A stretch of DNA of 64,000 bases from assembly GCA_013697635.1 (NCBI GenBank), contig JACCWM010000070.1, positions 27,973 to 91,972 on the forward strand, written 5' to 3'. The stretch is from Lujinxingiaceae bacterium (GTDB lineage: Bacteria > Myxococcota_A > Bradymonadia > Bradymonadales > Bradymonadaceae). The notes below the pieces were generated by a model, which was not told the DNA's origin, did no database searches, and saw only the letters and a list, made by a program, of their open reading frames with translations. Positions 10,148 through 19,802 of the stretch are shown piece after piece. Within the stretch, counting starts at the first letter, position 1; every line of letters begins with the position of its first letter. Made by a program: the position numbers and the translations under genes.

Positions 10148-11518
10148 ATGACAAAAAGACAGCTCTTTGGCACCGATGGCATCCGTGGCGTGGCCAATGA
10201 ATACCCAATGACCGCCGAGATCGCCGTGCGCCTGGGCCAGGCGATCGCCCATCATTTTCGCAATCAACAGGCCAATAAGCCCTTTGGCCACCGCACGCGC
10301 ATCGTCATCGGCAAGGACACCCGCGTCTCGGGCTACATGTTCGAGTCCGGCCTGGCCGCCGGCATCACCAGCATGGGCGCCGACGTCTTGCTCGTTGGCC
10401 CACTGCCCACGCCGGGCATCGCGTTTTTGACCACCGGCATGCGCGCCGACGCCGGCATCGTGATCTCGGCAAGCCACAATCCCTACGCGGACAACGGCAT
10501 CAAGATCTTCGGTCGTGACGGCTTCAAGTTGCCCGACGAGGAGGAGGCGATCATCGAGGCCCTCGTGCTCTCGGACACCTCGCTTGCCACCGACACGGGG
10601 CTCATTGGAAAGGCCACGCGCATCGACGACGCCGCCGGACGCTACATCGTATTCTTGAAGAACACGTTCCCGCGCGAGCTCACCCTCGAGGGTCTGCGCG
10701 TGGTGGTCGACTGCGCCCACGGCGCCGCCTACAAGGTGGCACCGGCCGTCTTGCGCGAGCTCGGCGCCGAGGTCTTCACCGTGGGCTGTGAGCCGGACGG
10801 ATTCAACATCAACCAGGATTGCGGCAGCCTGTTTCCCTTCAACACGGCGCGGCGCGTGCGTGAGACGCGCGCCGATGTCGGCATAACGCTCGACGGTGAC
10901 GCCGACCGCGTGATCATGATCGACGCACAAGGCGACATCGTGGACGGCGACGCCACCCTGGCCCTTTGCGCCATGCACCTCAAGAGCCAGGGCATGCTCA
11001 AAAACGACACGCTCGTGAGCACGGTCATGAGCAACGTCGGTCTCGAGGTCGCCCTCAAAAAGCAGGGCATCGCGCTTTTGCGCACCTCGGTGGGCGATCG
11101 CTACGTCGTCGAAGAGATGCGCTCGGGCGGCTACAACCTCGGCGGCGAGCAAAGCGGCCACCTGATCTTCTTGGACCACAGCACCACCGGCGACGGGCTG
11201 CTCGCCGCCTTGCAGGTGCTCGCGATCATGCAAAGCCGCAAGCAGCCGCTCAGCGAGCTCAGCGCCGTAATGACACCCTTTCCTCAAGTGCTGATCAACA
11301 TCGACGTGCGCGAGAAGCCGCCGCTTGCCGATCTGACCGAGTTTCAACAGCTGGTCGCCCAGATCGAGGGCAAGCTCGCCAACGTGGGCCGCGTCGTCGC
11401 GCGCTACTCGGGCACCGAATCCAAAGCGCGCATCATGGTCGAAGGCCCCGACGACCAGCAAGTGCGCGCTTATGCCGACGAGCTGGTGCGCTCCTTGCGC
11501 TCACTCATCGGCGCCTAG
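10148..11518 (+). CDS. glmM: Phosphoglucosamine mutase
   Basis: 456 residues, full length. The N-terminus has [12 protein letters not shown], the phosphoserine loop is [12 protein letters not shown] (about 106-117), the metal loop is DGDADR (about 252-257), a substrate-binding GGEQSGH follows, and the phosphate-binding C-terminal segment is [12 protein letters not shown]. It converts glucosamine-6-phosphate to glucosamine-1-phosphate for UDP-GlcNAc, feeding peptidoglycan and LPS. It lies 149 bases after cdaR, which is a longer gap than in most cda operons, so it may also have its own promoter. Confidence 0.96.
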   Translation: MTKRQLFGTDGIRGVANEYPMTAEIAVRLGQAIAHHFRNQQANKPFGHRTRIVIGKDTRVSGYMFESGLAAGITSMGADVLLVGPLPTPGIAFLTTGMRADAGIVISASHNPYADNGIKIFGRDGFKLPDEEEAIIEALVLSDTSLATDTGLIGKATRIDDAAGRYIVFLKNTFPRELTLEGLRVVVDCAHGAAYKVAPAVLRELGAEVFTVGCEPDGFNINQDCGSLFPFNTARRVRETRADVGITLDGDADRVIMIDAQGDIVDGDATLALCAMHLKSQGMLKNDTLVSTVMSNVGLEVALKKQGIALLRTSVGDRYVVEEMRSGGYNLGGEQSGHLIFLDHSTTGDGLLAALQVLAIMQSRKQPLSELSAVMTPFPQVLINIDVREKPPLADLTEFQQLVAQIEGKLANVGRVVARYSGTESKARIMVEGPDDQQVRAYADELVRSLRSLIGA

Positions 11519-11528
11519 TATGACAACT

Positions 11529-11559
11529 GGCGCGCGCGATGGCCTCGCCGCGCGCGCGC
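11529..11559 (+). terminator. Alternating GC hairpin after glmM
   Basis: A stem of about nine bases built of alternating GC (GCGCGCGCG with CGCGCGCGC, loop of about 10 bases) begins 11 bases after the glmM stop. It is followed by a C/T-rich run rather than pure T. It may act as a weak terminator or simply be a stable mRNA end. Confidence 0.35.
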
Positions 11560-11605
11560 TCAATTCTCCCCCCTTTTCCACCTATTTCACCGTGAGTTTG
11601 GTGTT

Positions 11606-12376
11606 ATGAAGCCCACCCGCCCTCGCCTTGGCGTCAACGTCGACCACGTCGCCACATTGCGCCAGGCTCGCCAGACGATCTATCCCGACCCGGTCAGCGC
11701 CGCAGCGCTCGCCGAGCTCGCCGGCGCCGACCAGATCACGGTGCACCTTCGCGAAGACCGCCGCCACATCCAGGAGCGCGACGTGCGCATTTTGCGTGAG
11801 ACGGTCACCACGCGACTCAACCTCGAGATGGCCGCCACAGAAGAGATGCTCGCGCTTGCGCTCTCGGTGGGACCGGACATGGTCACGCTCGTACCCGAGA
11901 AGCGCGAGGAGCAGACCACCGAGGGCGGCCTGGCCGTCGTCGAAAATTTTGCCACTCTGCAGCGCTATATCGAGCGTCTGCGCCCAAGCGGCGCCTACAT
12001 CAGCCTGTTCATCGATCCCGATCCCGACCAGATCGAGGCCTCGGCCAGGCTCGGCGTCGAGATCGTCGAGCTGCACACCGGCGACTACTGCGAGGCCGCC
12101 GCGCACTTTACCAATCGCCTACGCCCATCGCGCTTTGCCCTCGACGTGGAACTGCAAAGGCTCGTCGAGGGCGCCAAACGCGCGAGCAACCTGGGTCTTG
12201 TCGTGGCCGCCGGCCACGGCCTCAACTACAAAAACGTCGAAGCAATAGCCGCGATCGAGCCCATCGAGGAGTTCAACATCGGCCACAGCATCGTCGCACA
12301 TGCCGTGTTCGTGGGCTTTGAGCGCGCCGTGCGCGAGATGATCGAGGCGCTCGAGGCCGGGCGCGCCCGAGGCTAG
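11606..12376 (+). CDS. pdxJ: Pyridoxine 5'-phosphate synthase
   Basis: 256 residues, near the usual 240-250. Family segments are clear: [15 protein letters not shown] near the N-terminus, [24 protein letters not shown], and [10 protein letters not shown] near the end. It closes the pyridoxine ring from 1-deoxy-xylulose 5-phosphate and 3-amino-2-oxopropyl phosphate in the DXP-dependent vitamin B6 route. In many proteobacteria pdxJ is next to acpS; here acpS is missing and the next gene is the NAD(P)HX repair enzyme, which often follows acpS. Confidence 0.95.
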   Translation: MKPTRPRLGVNVDHVATLRQARQTIYPDPVSAAALAELAGADQITVHLREDRRHIQERDVRILRETVTTRLNLEMAATEEMLALALSVGPDMVTLVPEKREEQTTEGGLAVVENFATLQRYIERLRPSGAYISLFIDPDPDQIEASARLGVEIVELHTGDYCEAAAHFTNRLRPSRFALDVELQRLVEGAKRASNLGLVVAAGHGLNYKNVEAIAAIEPIEEFNIGHSIVAHAVFVGFERAVREMIEALEAGRARG

Positions 12377-12484
12377 CCCTTCCCTTGCGGCTGGGCATGC
12401 TCACCGCTTGCCCCCTGCAAGGCGAAGGTCTATCGTAGCCCACGTTGGCCTGTTGCTACATTCTCTTGCCGGTCGTGCCCCCTC

Positions 12485-14023
12485 ATGAAGCTCGTCAGCC
12501 CGACACAAATGCGCGAGATCGACCGGCGCACCATCGAGGACATCGGTCTTGGCGGCGCAGTCTTGATGGAGCGCGCGGCGCTGGGCGCTGTGGCGGCGAT
12601 GGTCGCGCACTTCGACCTGCGCGCCGGCCAGCGCGTCGGCCTGATGTGCGGCGGTGGCAACAACGGCGGCGACGGCTATGCCATGGCCCGCATGCTCGAG
12701 CACAATGGCTTTGAGGTCGTCGTCGTTGCGCTGAGCGATCCGGCTGCGCTCATGGGCGATGCCAGGACAAACCTTACCATCGCCCGAGCGCTCGGGCTGA
12801 CCATGATCGAGCAAGACAGCCTGGCGTTCGATGAGCTGCCTGCGTGCAATGTCTGGGTCGACGCCATCCTTGGCACGGGCATCGATCGCCCGATCAGCGG
12901 GCGTTTCTTGGAGGCGATCGGGTATCTAAACGAACAGAGCGCGCCGGTCTTTGCCCTCGACATACCGAGCGGCTTGGACGGGCTTAGCGGCCAGATCCAC
13001 GGCCACTGTGTGCGCGCCGCGGCCACGGCGAGCTTTGGCTTCGCCAAAGTGGGCCTCGTGCTGGCCGGCGCCAAAGGTTACGTGGGCAAACTCTTTGTCA
13101 TCGATATCGGGCTGCCTGCTGCGGTTGTCGACGCCGTTGGCTACCTGGCCGTTCATTTGACGCCGTCTTGGGTCACATCACAGCTGACGCCCAGGCCTGC
13201 CGACTTCCACAAGGGCGCGGCCGGCAAGGTGCTCGTGCTCGCGGGCAGCCGCGAGCAGGCCGGCGCCGCCTTGATGGCCGCGCGCGGCGCGCTGGTTGCG
13301 GGCGCCGGCCTGCTGACCGTAGGCACGGTCGACGAGCTCGTCGCGCTCGTTGCGCCGGCGCTGCCCGAGGCGATGGCCGCGCCGCTGCTTTGCTCCACGC
13401 GTGACGCCAACAGCGAGGAGCGCCTCTACAGTTTTCTCGAGCGCGTCGACACGGTCGCGATCGGGCCGGGGATGGGAACCCACGACGGCGCGCGCGCAGC
13501 CCTCGACATCGTGCTGGCTAGCGACGTGGCCCGCGCCGTCTTCGACGCCGACGCGCTCAACATCGTCGCCGCCAGAGGCGACCACGACAAGCTGCGCGCC
13601 TTCTCGGCGCGCTGTGCGCTCGTGCTCACGCCGCACCCGGGCGAGATGGCCCGACTTTGCGCCACGACAATCGACGCGGTGAGCGCCGATCCGATAGGCT
13701 TCGCCCAACAGCTCGCCCGGCGCACCGGAGCCGTCGTCGTCTTGAAGACCGCCACGAGCGTCGTAGCCGCGCCCGATGGCCGTCTGGCCATCAACGCCTC
13801 AGGCAACCCGGGCATGGCCACCGGCGGAATGGGAGACGCGCTGACGGGCATGATCGCCGCGTTGATGGTGCCCTCGACCGACGCCTTCGTAGCTGCTTGC
13901 ATCGGGGTCTGGACTCACGGCGCCGCCGGCGACGCCGCGCTCGCCAGCTGCGGCCAACGCGCACTGAGCGTCTCGAGGCTGCTCGATCACGTCGGCGGCG
14001 TCTGGCGTGAGGTCGAACCATGA
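12485..14023 (+). CDS. nnr: Bifunctional NAD(P)HX epimerase / ADP-dependent dehydratase
   Basis: 512 residues with two domains. The N-terminal YjeF_N epimerase (about 1-215) has the GGGNNGGDGYAMARML loop, and the C-terminal carbohydrate-kinase-like dehydratase (about 225-512) has LTPHPGEMARL and GNPGMATGGMGDALTG. Together they repair hydrated NADH and NADPH. The stop overlaps the next gene by 4 bases (ATGA), so the downstream lipoprotein fusion gene is probably translated by coupling. Confidence 0.94.
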   Translation: MKLVSPTQMREIDRRTIEDIGLGGAVLMERAALGAVAAMVAHFDLRAGQRVGLMCGGGNNGGDGYAMARMLEHNGFEVVVVALSDPAALMGDARTNLTIARALGLTMIEQDSLAFDELPACNVWVDAILGTGIDRPISGRFLEAIGYLNEQSAPVFALDIPSGLDGLSGQIHGHCVRAAATASFGFAKVGLVLAGAKGYVGKLFVIDIGLPAAVVDAVGYLAVHLTPSWVTSQLTPRPADFHKGAAGKVLVLAGSREQAGAALMAARGALVAGAGLLTVGTVDELVALVAPALPEAMAAPLLCSTRDANSEERLYSFLERVDTVAIGPGMGTHDGARAALDIVLASDVARAVFDADALNIVAARGDHDKLRAFSARCALVLTPHPGEMARLCATTIDAVSADPIGFAQQLARRTGAVVVLKTATSVVAAPDGRLAINASGNPGMATGGMGDALTGMIAALMVPSTDAFVAACIGVWTHGAAGDAALASCGQRALSVSRLLDHVGGVWREVEP

Positions 14024-15249
14024 AGCTTGGCCTTGCCGTCGCACTCGTCGTGCTCACCCTGGCCACGCTCGCCTGCACGACACCCTCCGATCCGGTGGGA
14101 GTCGGCAGCTTGTGCACGCCGCCAGGCCCGGAGTGCCCTGAGGCCGTCGTGCTCCAGCGCGGCTCGGTCGGGCGAAACGCGCTCGATTTCCAGCTCACCA
14201 ATCGCGCGCACAGCTCCGAGGTGACCTTTCGCATCACCTCGCCAGGCGACGAGACCGATGCCCCCCTTGCGGTCGATGACGAGACACGTCCCGAGCTTTA
14301 CTCGCGCGCCTATGCGCTCGAGGCCGACGACGACGTCTTCGGCCAGCTCTCCTCGCGCACGCTAGGCACGGTCAACACGCTTCAACTCAGCCTGGTCTGC
14401 ACTCAGCCGCCCTGCGACGCGGTGCTCGACTACGTGTTCATCTCTGAGCCGCTCGAGTGCATCGACGATGGTGAGTGCAGCCGCCCCTGGCGCTGCGAGC
14501 AGTCGACCGGGCGCTGCGTGGAGTGTCTGGTCCACAGCGATTGTCTGAGCGCCACGCAGTCCTGCGATCTCGAGGCCGGCCGCTGCGTTCCGCCTCAGGA
14601 CTCCGTGTGCACGATCGCGCGCATGCCCGCGCCCGGCTCCCCCCTGCCCGCCCTGACGCTTGCCCTGCTCGCGGGCGGGCTTTTGCTGCTTCGACGCCAC
14701 GGGCGGCGCGGCTCTTTGCTCGGCGCCGTCTTGCTCGCCGCAGCTGCGGCCAGCATGCCGCTCGAGGCGGCGGCCGGCCCTCCGCGCGCAGGCTTTGCCC
14801 TCGGCGGTGGACCGAGAATGATCACCGGTGAGCTCGGGGAATTTGTCGCGATAGGCTATGGATACGTGCTGACCCAGGAGCTTCGCCGCACGCACTACGG
14901 CATGGCGATCGGGCTGACCACGGCAAGCTTCGAGACCAGCCAGCAGCCTCCGCCGCACACGTATGTGCTGCAATCCTACGGTGTCAGCCTCGGACCTCGC
15001 GGCTATTGGAGTTTGGGCGCCTTCGAGTTCACCGGCGGCGTCGACTACTTGCGCTGGGGCCTGGCCTCCAACAGTCTGGTGCGCTACACCGGGCTTGGGG
15101 TCTCGTTCAATGCTGTGGGCGCTACGGGCGGTGTGCGCTACCGCTGGTCGAGCCTGGAGGCGCGCTTTGAGGCCGGGCTCTACCCGATCTTCGAACTGCC
15201 GGGCTCGATCGTCTCACTCAATTTCATGGTGGGAATTGCCGGGCGATGA
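14020..15249 (+). CDS. Lipoprotein / CTERM-like helix / outer-membrane beta-barrel fusion
   Basis: 409 residues, function not recognised. Four parts are visible: (1) a lipoprotein signal with a Cys at about 19; (2) a periplasmic region with a Cys-rich module (about 145-200, including CIDDGECSRPWRCE and CVECLVHSDC), of the C-x5-C type common in myxobacterial surface proteins; (3) a hydrophobic helix followed by RRHGRRG (about 210-230), which looks like a MYXO-CTERM tail but is internal; (4) a second signal-peptide-like stretch ending AAA-GP, then about 160 residues of alternating aromatic strands resembling an 8-strand outer-membrane barrel. It reads as two secreted proteins joined in one frame. 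It overlaps nnr by 4 bases. Confidence 0.6.
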   Translation: MKLGLAVALVVLTLATLACTTPSDPVGVGSLCTPPGPECPEAVVLQRGSVGRNALDFQLTNRAHSSEVTFRITSPGDETDAPLAVDDETRPELYSRAYALEADDDVFGQLSSRTLGTVNTLQLSLVCTQPPCDAVLDYVFISEPLECIDDGECSRPWRCEQSTGRCVECLVHSDCLSATQSCDLEAGRCVPPQDSVCTIARMPAPGSPLPALTLALLAGGLLLLRRHGRRGSLLGAVLLAAAAASMPLEAAAGPPRAGFALGGGPRMITGELGEFVAIGYGYVLTQELRRTHYGMAIGLTTASFETSQQPPPHTYVLQSYGVSLGPRGYWSLGAFEFTGGVDYLRWGLASNSLVRYTGLGVSFNAVGATGGVRYRWSSLEARFEAGLYPIFELPGSIVSLNFMVGIAGR

Positions 15250-15258
15250 GGGCCGCAG

Positions 15259-16473
15259 CTAATGCGAATCGGTGCGACGCAGCGCCGTGAGGCGCTCCTT
15301 GAGCGCCTTCTTGCTGATCACGCGCGCCTCGACGAGCAGGTCGGCCAGCGTCTGTAAGACAGCGCGCTGATGCTCCACCTCACGCTCCAAGCGTTTGATC
15401 TTGCTCATATTCTGCTCAACGGCCTGCTGAAGCGTCAGCTCGGGCTCCTCGCCCTCGCCCTCGTCGTCGAAGAGATCGAACTCACCGCGCGGTGCTGGCT
15501 GCGCCATCAGATTGAAGCCCGAGTCGCCGGCGTCCTCGCCACCAAGCGCGCCCGATCCACTGGCGTTGGGCCCGGCCGGGCGCCTGGCGGGCGCGGCGTG
15601 ACCAGCGGAGCTAGCCGGCCGACGCTGCGGACTCGACGGCGCAAAGCCAGAATCGAACGGCGAGCGTGACGTGTCTTCGAGCAATGCGTCGAACTTGTCG
15701 AGCGCGCCGGCGAGGTCGTCGGCCTCGCTGGCAAAAGCCAGGCCGGCGCCGTCGTTGCGCCCTCTTGGGGAGTCGGACAACTCCCCGAAGCCGTCACCAA
15801 AGTCGTCGTCGCGACCGCGCGAGCGCTTTGAGACGGTGCCGTTGGAAGGCGGCTCCTGTTTGCGCGAGGGCGTGGGAATCGGAGGCGGCGTCGGCGCAGG
15901 AGACGGCGACGGTGTAACCATGACCTCGCGCGTGGCCAGCCGCTGGCGGCCCTTGACCTCGGCTCGGTCCGCGTCCTTGGACGGCAGTGGCTCGGCCCCC
16001 TTGTGCACAGCGCCCTCGGCAGCCGGCGTCGCGTCGTTGTTGCCCCGATAATGGCGGTGAATCTCGCGCTGCAGGCGACCACGCGGCGCGATCGCGACCT
16101 CGGGCGCCTTTCCCATCGCCGTCTGCAAGGACTTGATCACCTCGAGCGCGATGGCCGGATCGTAGACCGCGACGCTGACATGATCGTTTGTCGCGTCGAG
16201 CTTAAAGGGCAGCACACAATGCTTCTCGGCGAGCTCTGCCGAGATCAGCTTGAGCGCGTAGGGCTGAGCGTCGATGTTGACCGAATCGATGTAGGTGTAG
16301 CCGTAATAGCCGGCCATCGAGCGCGCCAGGTTGGTCTCGTCGACCTCGCCGTTTTGCAAGAGCTGCTCAACCACGCTCGTCTTTTGCATGGAAGCACGCA
16401 AAATACAGCGCTGCATTTCCTGGCGGGAGATCAGGTCGTTGCTGATCAGATGCTCAACGAGTTGTCGTTCCAT
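15259..16473 (-). CDS. Stand-alone MshEN (GspE N-terminal-like) domain protein
   Basis: 404 residues. Residues 1-145 match the MshEN / type II secretion GspE N-terminal domain (LVEHLISNDLISRQEM; LARSMAGYYGYTYID; a V-A-V-Y-D-P segment). A long low-complexity Pro/Ser/Arg linker follows (about 160-330), then a C-terminal coiled coil (about 345-400) with heptads and a K-K-A-L-K-E-R-L end. There is no AAA ATPase domain, so it is not a secretion motor. MshEN domains can bind cyclic di-GMP, but the RLG start of the binding motif is not evident in either half. It may be a regulator or adaptor. It is convergent with the preceding gene. Confidence 0.65.
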   Translation of the reverse strand: MERQLVEHLISNDLISRQEMQRCILRASMQKTSVVEQLLQNGEVDETNLARSMAGYYGYTYIDSVNIDAQPYALKLISAELAEKHCVLPFKLDATNDHVSVAVYDPAIALEVIKSLQTAMGKAPEVAIAPRGRLQREIHRHYRGNNDATPAAEGAVHKGAEPLPSKDADRAEVKGRQRLATREVMVTPSPSPAPTPPPIPTPSRKQEPPSNGTVSKRSRGRDDDFGDGFGELSDSPRGRNDGAGLAFASEADDLAGALDKFDALLEDTSRSPFDSGFAPSSPQRRPASSAGHAAPARRPAGPNASGSGALGGEDAGDSGFNLMAQPAPRGEFDLFDDEGEGEEPELTLQQAVEQNMSKIKRLEREVEHQRAVLQTLADLLVEARVISKKALKERLTALRRTDSH

Positions 16474-16583
16474 GGCAAGATGTGTCCATTTGAGAACCGA
16501 AAATCAGGGGCGCGCTCGGGCGCGAATCGCGTTGACCCGTGCACCTACATTGCGCCTCGATGGTGCCGAAAGTCAATTGCAGC

Positions 16584-18209
16584 TCAATCAAAGACCAAAA
16601 TCGGACTACTCCAGGTTCCCGCCACCGGGACTACGCCGACGTCCTCAAGGATGGTCAGCACCTCGTCCTCCTCATAAACATCGACAAACGCTGCACTGTT
16701 TTGAGTAATCGGTGCGTGGTTGCCAGACCAGCTCATCGGGCCATCGGATGCCAAGAAATCGGTGTTCCACACGGCGTTACGAAAATCGCCATCGTCGCGC
16801 GTGTGCTGTTGCACATAGGACATGGCCGAGCCGCGCGCTTCGGCCGAGCCGATGGCCGTGGCTGCAATGGCGATATTGCCGCCACTGGGCGTTGCGGTGA
16901 CCTTTGCATTGAGCCAATTGCGCCCCAGATAGACGTGGGTCGCAAAGGCCATCCAGTTGAGCAGGTGATCTTGTGTGCCGATGCCTGCGCCGTAGTTGGC
17001 GACGACGAAGCGATTGGTGTCGGGCCCAAAGGCCAAGGCCATCAGCGCATAGGCTGAGAGCGGAAAATTAGGATCCTTGGTGCCCAGCGCGTTGACAAAG
17101 CTCTTGTCGGCGATCATCACCGGCCAGCGCATCGGATCGACGGTGTCGTGCCAGGCCTTGCCCGCATCGGTTTGCAACCACAGGCGAAAGGCGTCGACAT
17201 CGCCAAACCAGCCATAGTTCTGTGACCAGGCGGCCTTCATCTTGGGTAGGAGCTGGCTCAGTGCACCAAAGTCGGCCCCGGCGCCAAAGACGCCGTCAAT
17301 GCGCGTATCGACCGCGGCGGCCATGCGCGCGCCCACCGCGCGATCGCCGTCGGCCAAGATGATCGCGCGGCTGAGGCGAAAGTCGATCGGGCCATCGCCA
17401 TTCCAGCTCTGCTCGGGCGCGCGGCGCGAGACCTCGACGGCGGCCGTGACCGCGCGCATCCAACCAAAGGCCAGATAACGAAACGGATCGGCGCTGGCGT
17501 CGTCGGTGTTGCGCAGCACCTCGAGCAGACACGGGGTGTAGCGAAGCGCCGGAACACTCTGGCCAAAACAGGCCGCCGCGCCCTGGCCCTGCCACTCCTG
17601 GGGGCCCTTGTTCAAATCGATCGGCCCGGGCAGATTGGTGACGACCACGCTGGGAATGCCAAAGATCGCCGTGATTCTGGCCGCATAATTGATGCGAAAC
17701 TCGCCCGTCTGGCTGATGTCCTTGACGTCGTTTTGGGTGCCGTGTTGCACGACGATGAAGGCGCCGGCAACCAGGCTGGGGTTTAGGACCAGCGGCACGA
17801 ACATCGTCGCGTCGTGGGTCCAGGCCGTGCCGAACACTGACTGGCTGCGAAAGGTGAAGTCGATCTTGTAGACCTGAGACTGCACCGAGGCCACCGAAAT
17901 CAGGTTGGATTCGGCCGTTCGAATCTGCAAGCCCAGCCGCGACAGCTCACGCGCCGCCTCGACGTCGAGCACTTTGCCCGGACCCGTTGTCGGCTGAACC
18001 GGCGGCGGATCGACCACGGCATCGACTTGATCGACGATGTCATCGCCCTGGCTGGCATCGGGATCGGTGGTGTCCACGACATCGGGCGTGCTCTTGGCTC
18101 GCCTGGCATCGTCAGAGCAGGCCGGCATCATCAGGGCGGCGCTCAACAAAAGCGCGATCCAGGCGTACGATGAACCCGACAACGGCGTAGCAAAACCCAG
18201 GCATTTCAT
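16584..18209 (-). CDS. PqaA-like (PhoPQ-activated) lipoprotein, predicted alpha/beta-hydrolase fold
   Basis: 541 residues from the ATG at 18209, chosen because it gives a lipoprotein signal (LLLSAALMMPAC); the frame is open further upstream without signal character. The body follows the layout of the PhoPQ-activated pathogenicity-related family: a middle W-M-R-A-V-T-A-A-V-E segment (compare W-x5-M-x-K-A-V-x-A-M), then AAAVDTRIDGVFGAGADFGAL, NYGWFGDV and a DPMRW motif, and a late DHLLNWMAF. At the nucleophile elbow, where relatives have GxSKRGW, this protein has ADGDRAVGA with no Ser. It starts 10 bases after the upstream gene, so both are likely one operon. Assignment is by pattern only. Confidence 0.55.
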   Translation of the reverse strand: MKCLGFATPLSGSSYAWIALLLSAALMMPACSDDARRAKSTPDVVDTTDPDASQGDDIVDQVDAVVDPPPVQPTTGPGKVLDVEAARELSRLGLQIRTAESNLISVASVQSQVYKIDFTFRSQSVFGTAWTHDATMFVPLVLNPSLVAGAFIVVQHGTQNDVKDISQTGEFRINYAARITAIFGIPSVVVTNLPGPIDLNKGPQEWQGQGAAACFGQSVPALRYTPCLLEVLRNTDDASADPFRYLAFGWMRAVTAAVEVSRRAPEQSWNGDGPIDFRLSRAIILADGDRAVGARMAAAVDTRIDGVFGAGADFGALSQLLPKMKAAWSQNYGWFGDVDAFRLWLQTDAGKAWHDTVDPMRWPVMIADKSFVNALGTKDPNFPLSAYALMALAFGPDTNRFVVANYGAGIGTQDHLLNWMAFATHVYLGRNWLNAKVTATPSGGNIAIAATAIGSAEARGSAMSYVQQHTRDDGDFRNAVWNTDFLASDGPMSWSGNHAPITQNSAAFVDVYEEDEVLTILEDVGVVPVAGTWSSPILVFD

Positions 18210-18219
18210 CACAAGTTCC

Positions 18220-19272
18220 TCACAAGTGAGCCAAGTCGCGACGTACGAGGTGCAGCTCGACGCGGCTCGTCTGCGGTATCTCCAATCCATCCAAGGCTTC
18301 AAATTCCGTGGTGCGCTCGAGCTCGACCTGACTGCTGTAGATCGCGCCGCGCTCGATATCAAAGAGTACCATGCCACTGCCTTCTGAGCGCATGCGATAA
18401 GTCGTCGTCTTGCCGGCCTCCCCAAACGCGCCCGTCAGCTTGCCCTCGAAGCGCTGCCTGATCACGGCATACTCGCGCCCGGCGCGCTCGACGACGCCCA
18501 CGAGCCGATTGGTGACGACCAGATTACCATCGGCCTCAAAGCCCTCGGATGGCTGATGGGCCTCGCTGCGAACCCGGTAGGTCCACTCCTCGCCAACGTG
18601 CACGGGCTCGCGGCGAAAGTGCGTGGTGAGCAGGCGCGCTGCGTCATCGACGAGGTTCAAGGTCTGGCGCACCTGGGCGTTGGTATCGGAGAGCCACTCG
18701 AAGCGCTCGATCTGGCCGCGCTCGCTCATCGCGATGCGTTGCTCGGCGCCCTTGAGCAACATCTCGAGCTGGCGCGTGATGTCCGCGCCGATCCGCCGTC
18801 CGTCTTCGAGCACGTCGACGCGCACGTTGGAAAAGGCGCGCTCGATCGAGAGCTCGTCGACATCTTCGGCGCTCAGCGACGTCTCACGGACGAGCATCGA
18901 CAGCCGTGTCTCCAGCGAACGCTCGCCAGTAGTCGGCGAAACATAGCTGTTTTGCTGGCGCATCGTCAGCTCGAGCTGGTGTGAGGCGTCCGGCAGGTAG
19001 CGCAAATCCAGACCACCGTCGATCCCGTCGACGACCAACTCCGCCTCGGACACCTCGAGCATCGAGGGAGCAGCAATCACGTCCGGGCGCGGCGCAAGGT
19101 TGGGCTTGAAGTAGCTCTGATGGCCCAGATACGAGCCAAGCGCGATCAGTCCAAAGCCCAGCAAGAAGAGTGGATAGAGACGCTGCGTGCTGCGGGTCTG
19201 TGCGGGCAAATTGGAATTCAATGGACTCAAATCGGGTAGAAGTTCGTGGTGGGCGCGGATGTACCGCGCCAA
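18220..19272 (-). CDS. Membrane-anchored protein of unknown function
   Basis: 350 residues. A short cytoplasmic head precedes one membrane helix (about 33-50), followed by an all-beta-looking periplasmic region of about 290 residues with many charged strands (for example VRVDVLEDGRRIGADI and EEWTYRVRSEA). The shape is similar to DUF6263-type proteins, which carry a long beta-rich outer domain, but I cannot assign a family. It is first in a two-gene unit with the PqaA-like lipoprotein and divergent from the YkgJ-type gene. Confidence 0.6.
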   Translation of the reverse strand: MARYIRAHHELLPDLSPLNSNLPAQTRSTQRLYPLFLLGFGLIALGSYLGHQSYFKPNLAPRPDVIAAPSMLEVSEAELVVDGIDGGLDLRYLPDASHQLELTMRQQNSYVSPTTGERSLETRLSMLVRETSLSAEDVDELSIERAFSNVRVDVLEDGRRIGADITRQLEMLLKGAEQRIAMSERGQIERFEWLSDTNAQVRQTLNLVDDAARLLTTHFRREPVHVGEEWTYRVRSEAHQPSEGFEADGNLVVTNRLVGVVERAGREYAVIRQRFEGKLTGAFGEAGKTTTYRMRSEGSGMVLFDIERGAIYSSQVELERTTEFEALDGLEIPQTSRVELHLVRRDLAHL

Positions 19273-19394
19273 TGGTGACTCACGCCAAAGGGTGAGCGCG
19301 ACGAAAACCTAGTCGACCCACGTGTTTTTTTCAATCAAACATGACACCATACGCGTGGCAAAACGCTCAGATTGCCCAGCCCATAAGTGCGCCC

Positions 19395-19802
19395 ATGTCC
19401 GATGAAAAAGCCCTGCCGTTTCGCTTCGAGTGTACCCAGTGCGCACAATGTTGTACCCGCCCTGGCATGGTCTATATGACCGATGCCGAGCTGGCCGCGA
19501 TCGCCCAGGCACGGGGCACGAGCGCCGAGGCGCTGCAAGCAGACTATCTCGAGTACGACGGCGAACACTGGTTCATCGAGGTGCGCGAGGGTGAGCACTG
19601 CCCGTTTTTAGAAGGCGATCGCTGCGCTGTTCATTCCGTCAAGCCGCAGCAGTGTCGCACCTACCCGTTCTGGCCCGAAATCGTTGGCCTTGACGAGACC
19701 TGGCGAGCCGAAGCGCCCTATTGCCCCGGCATCGGCCAGGGCCCGGTCTATACGGCCAGCGAAATACGCGCGCTCATTCGCGGGCGCCGCTCGACGGGCT
19801 GA
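19395..19802 (+). CDS. YkgJ-family Cys-cluster protein
   Basis: 135 residues from ATG 19395 (an ATG at 19341 would add 18 residues). The family motif C-x2-C-x2-C-C is at residues 13-20 (CTQCAQCC), with further Cys at CPFLEGDRC and QQCRTYPFW. These proteins (UPF0153) are thought to bind zinc or an iron-sulfur cluster, with no settled function. It is convergent with a second Cys-cluster gene, and the two coding regions overlap by 29 bases at their 3' ends. Confidence 0.85.
   Translation: MSDEKALPFRFECTQCAQCCTRPGMVYMTDAELAAIAQARGTSAEALQADYLEYDGEHWFIEVREGEHCPFLEGDRCAVHSVKPQQCRTYPFWPEIVGLDETWRAEAPYCPGIGQGPVYTASEIRALIRGRRSTG

Noticed and set aside
18210..18425. Upstream extension of the PqaA-like gene
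   Set aside because: The extra 72 residues are Arg/Ser-rich without a motif and overlap the upstream gene; the later ATG gives a proper lipoprotein signal.
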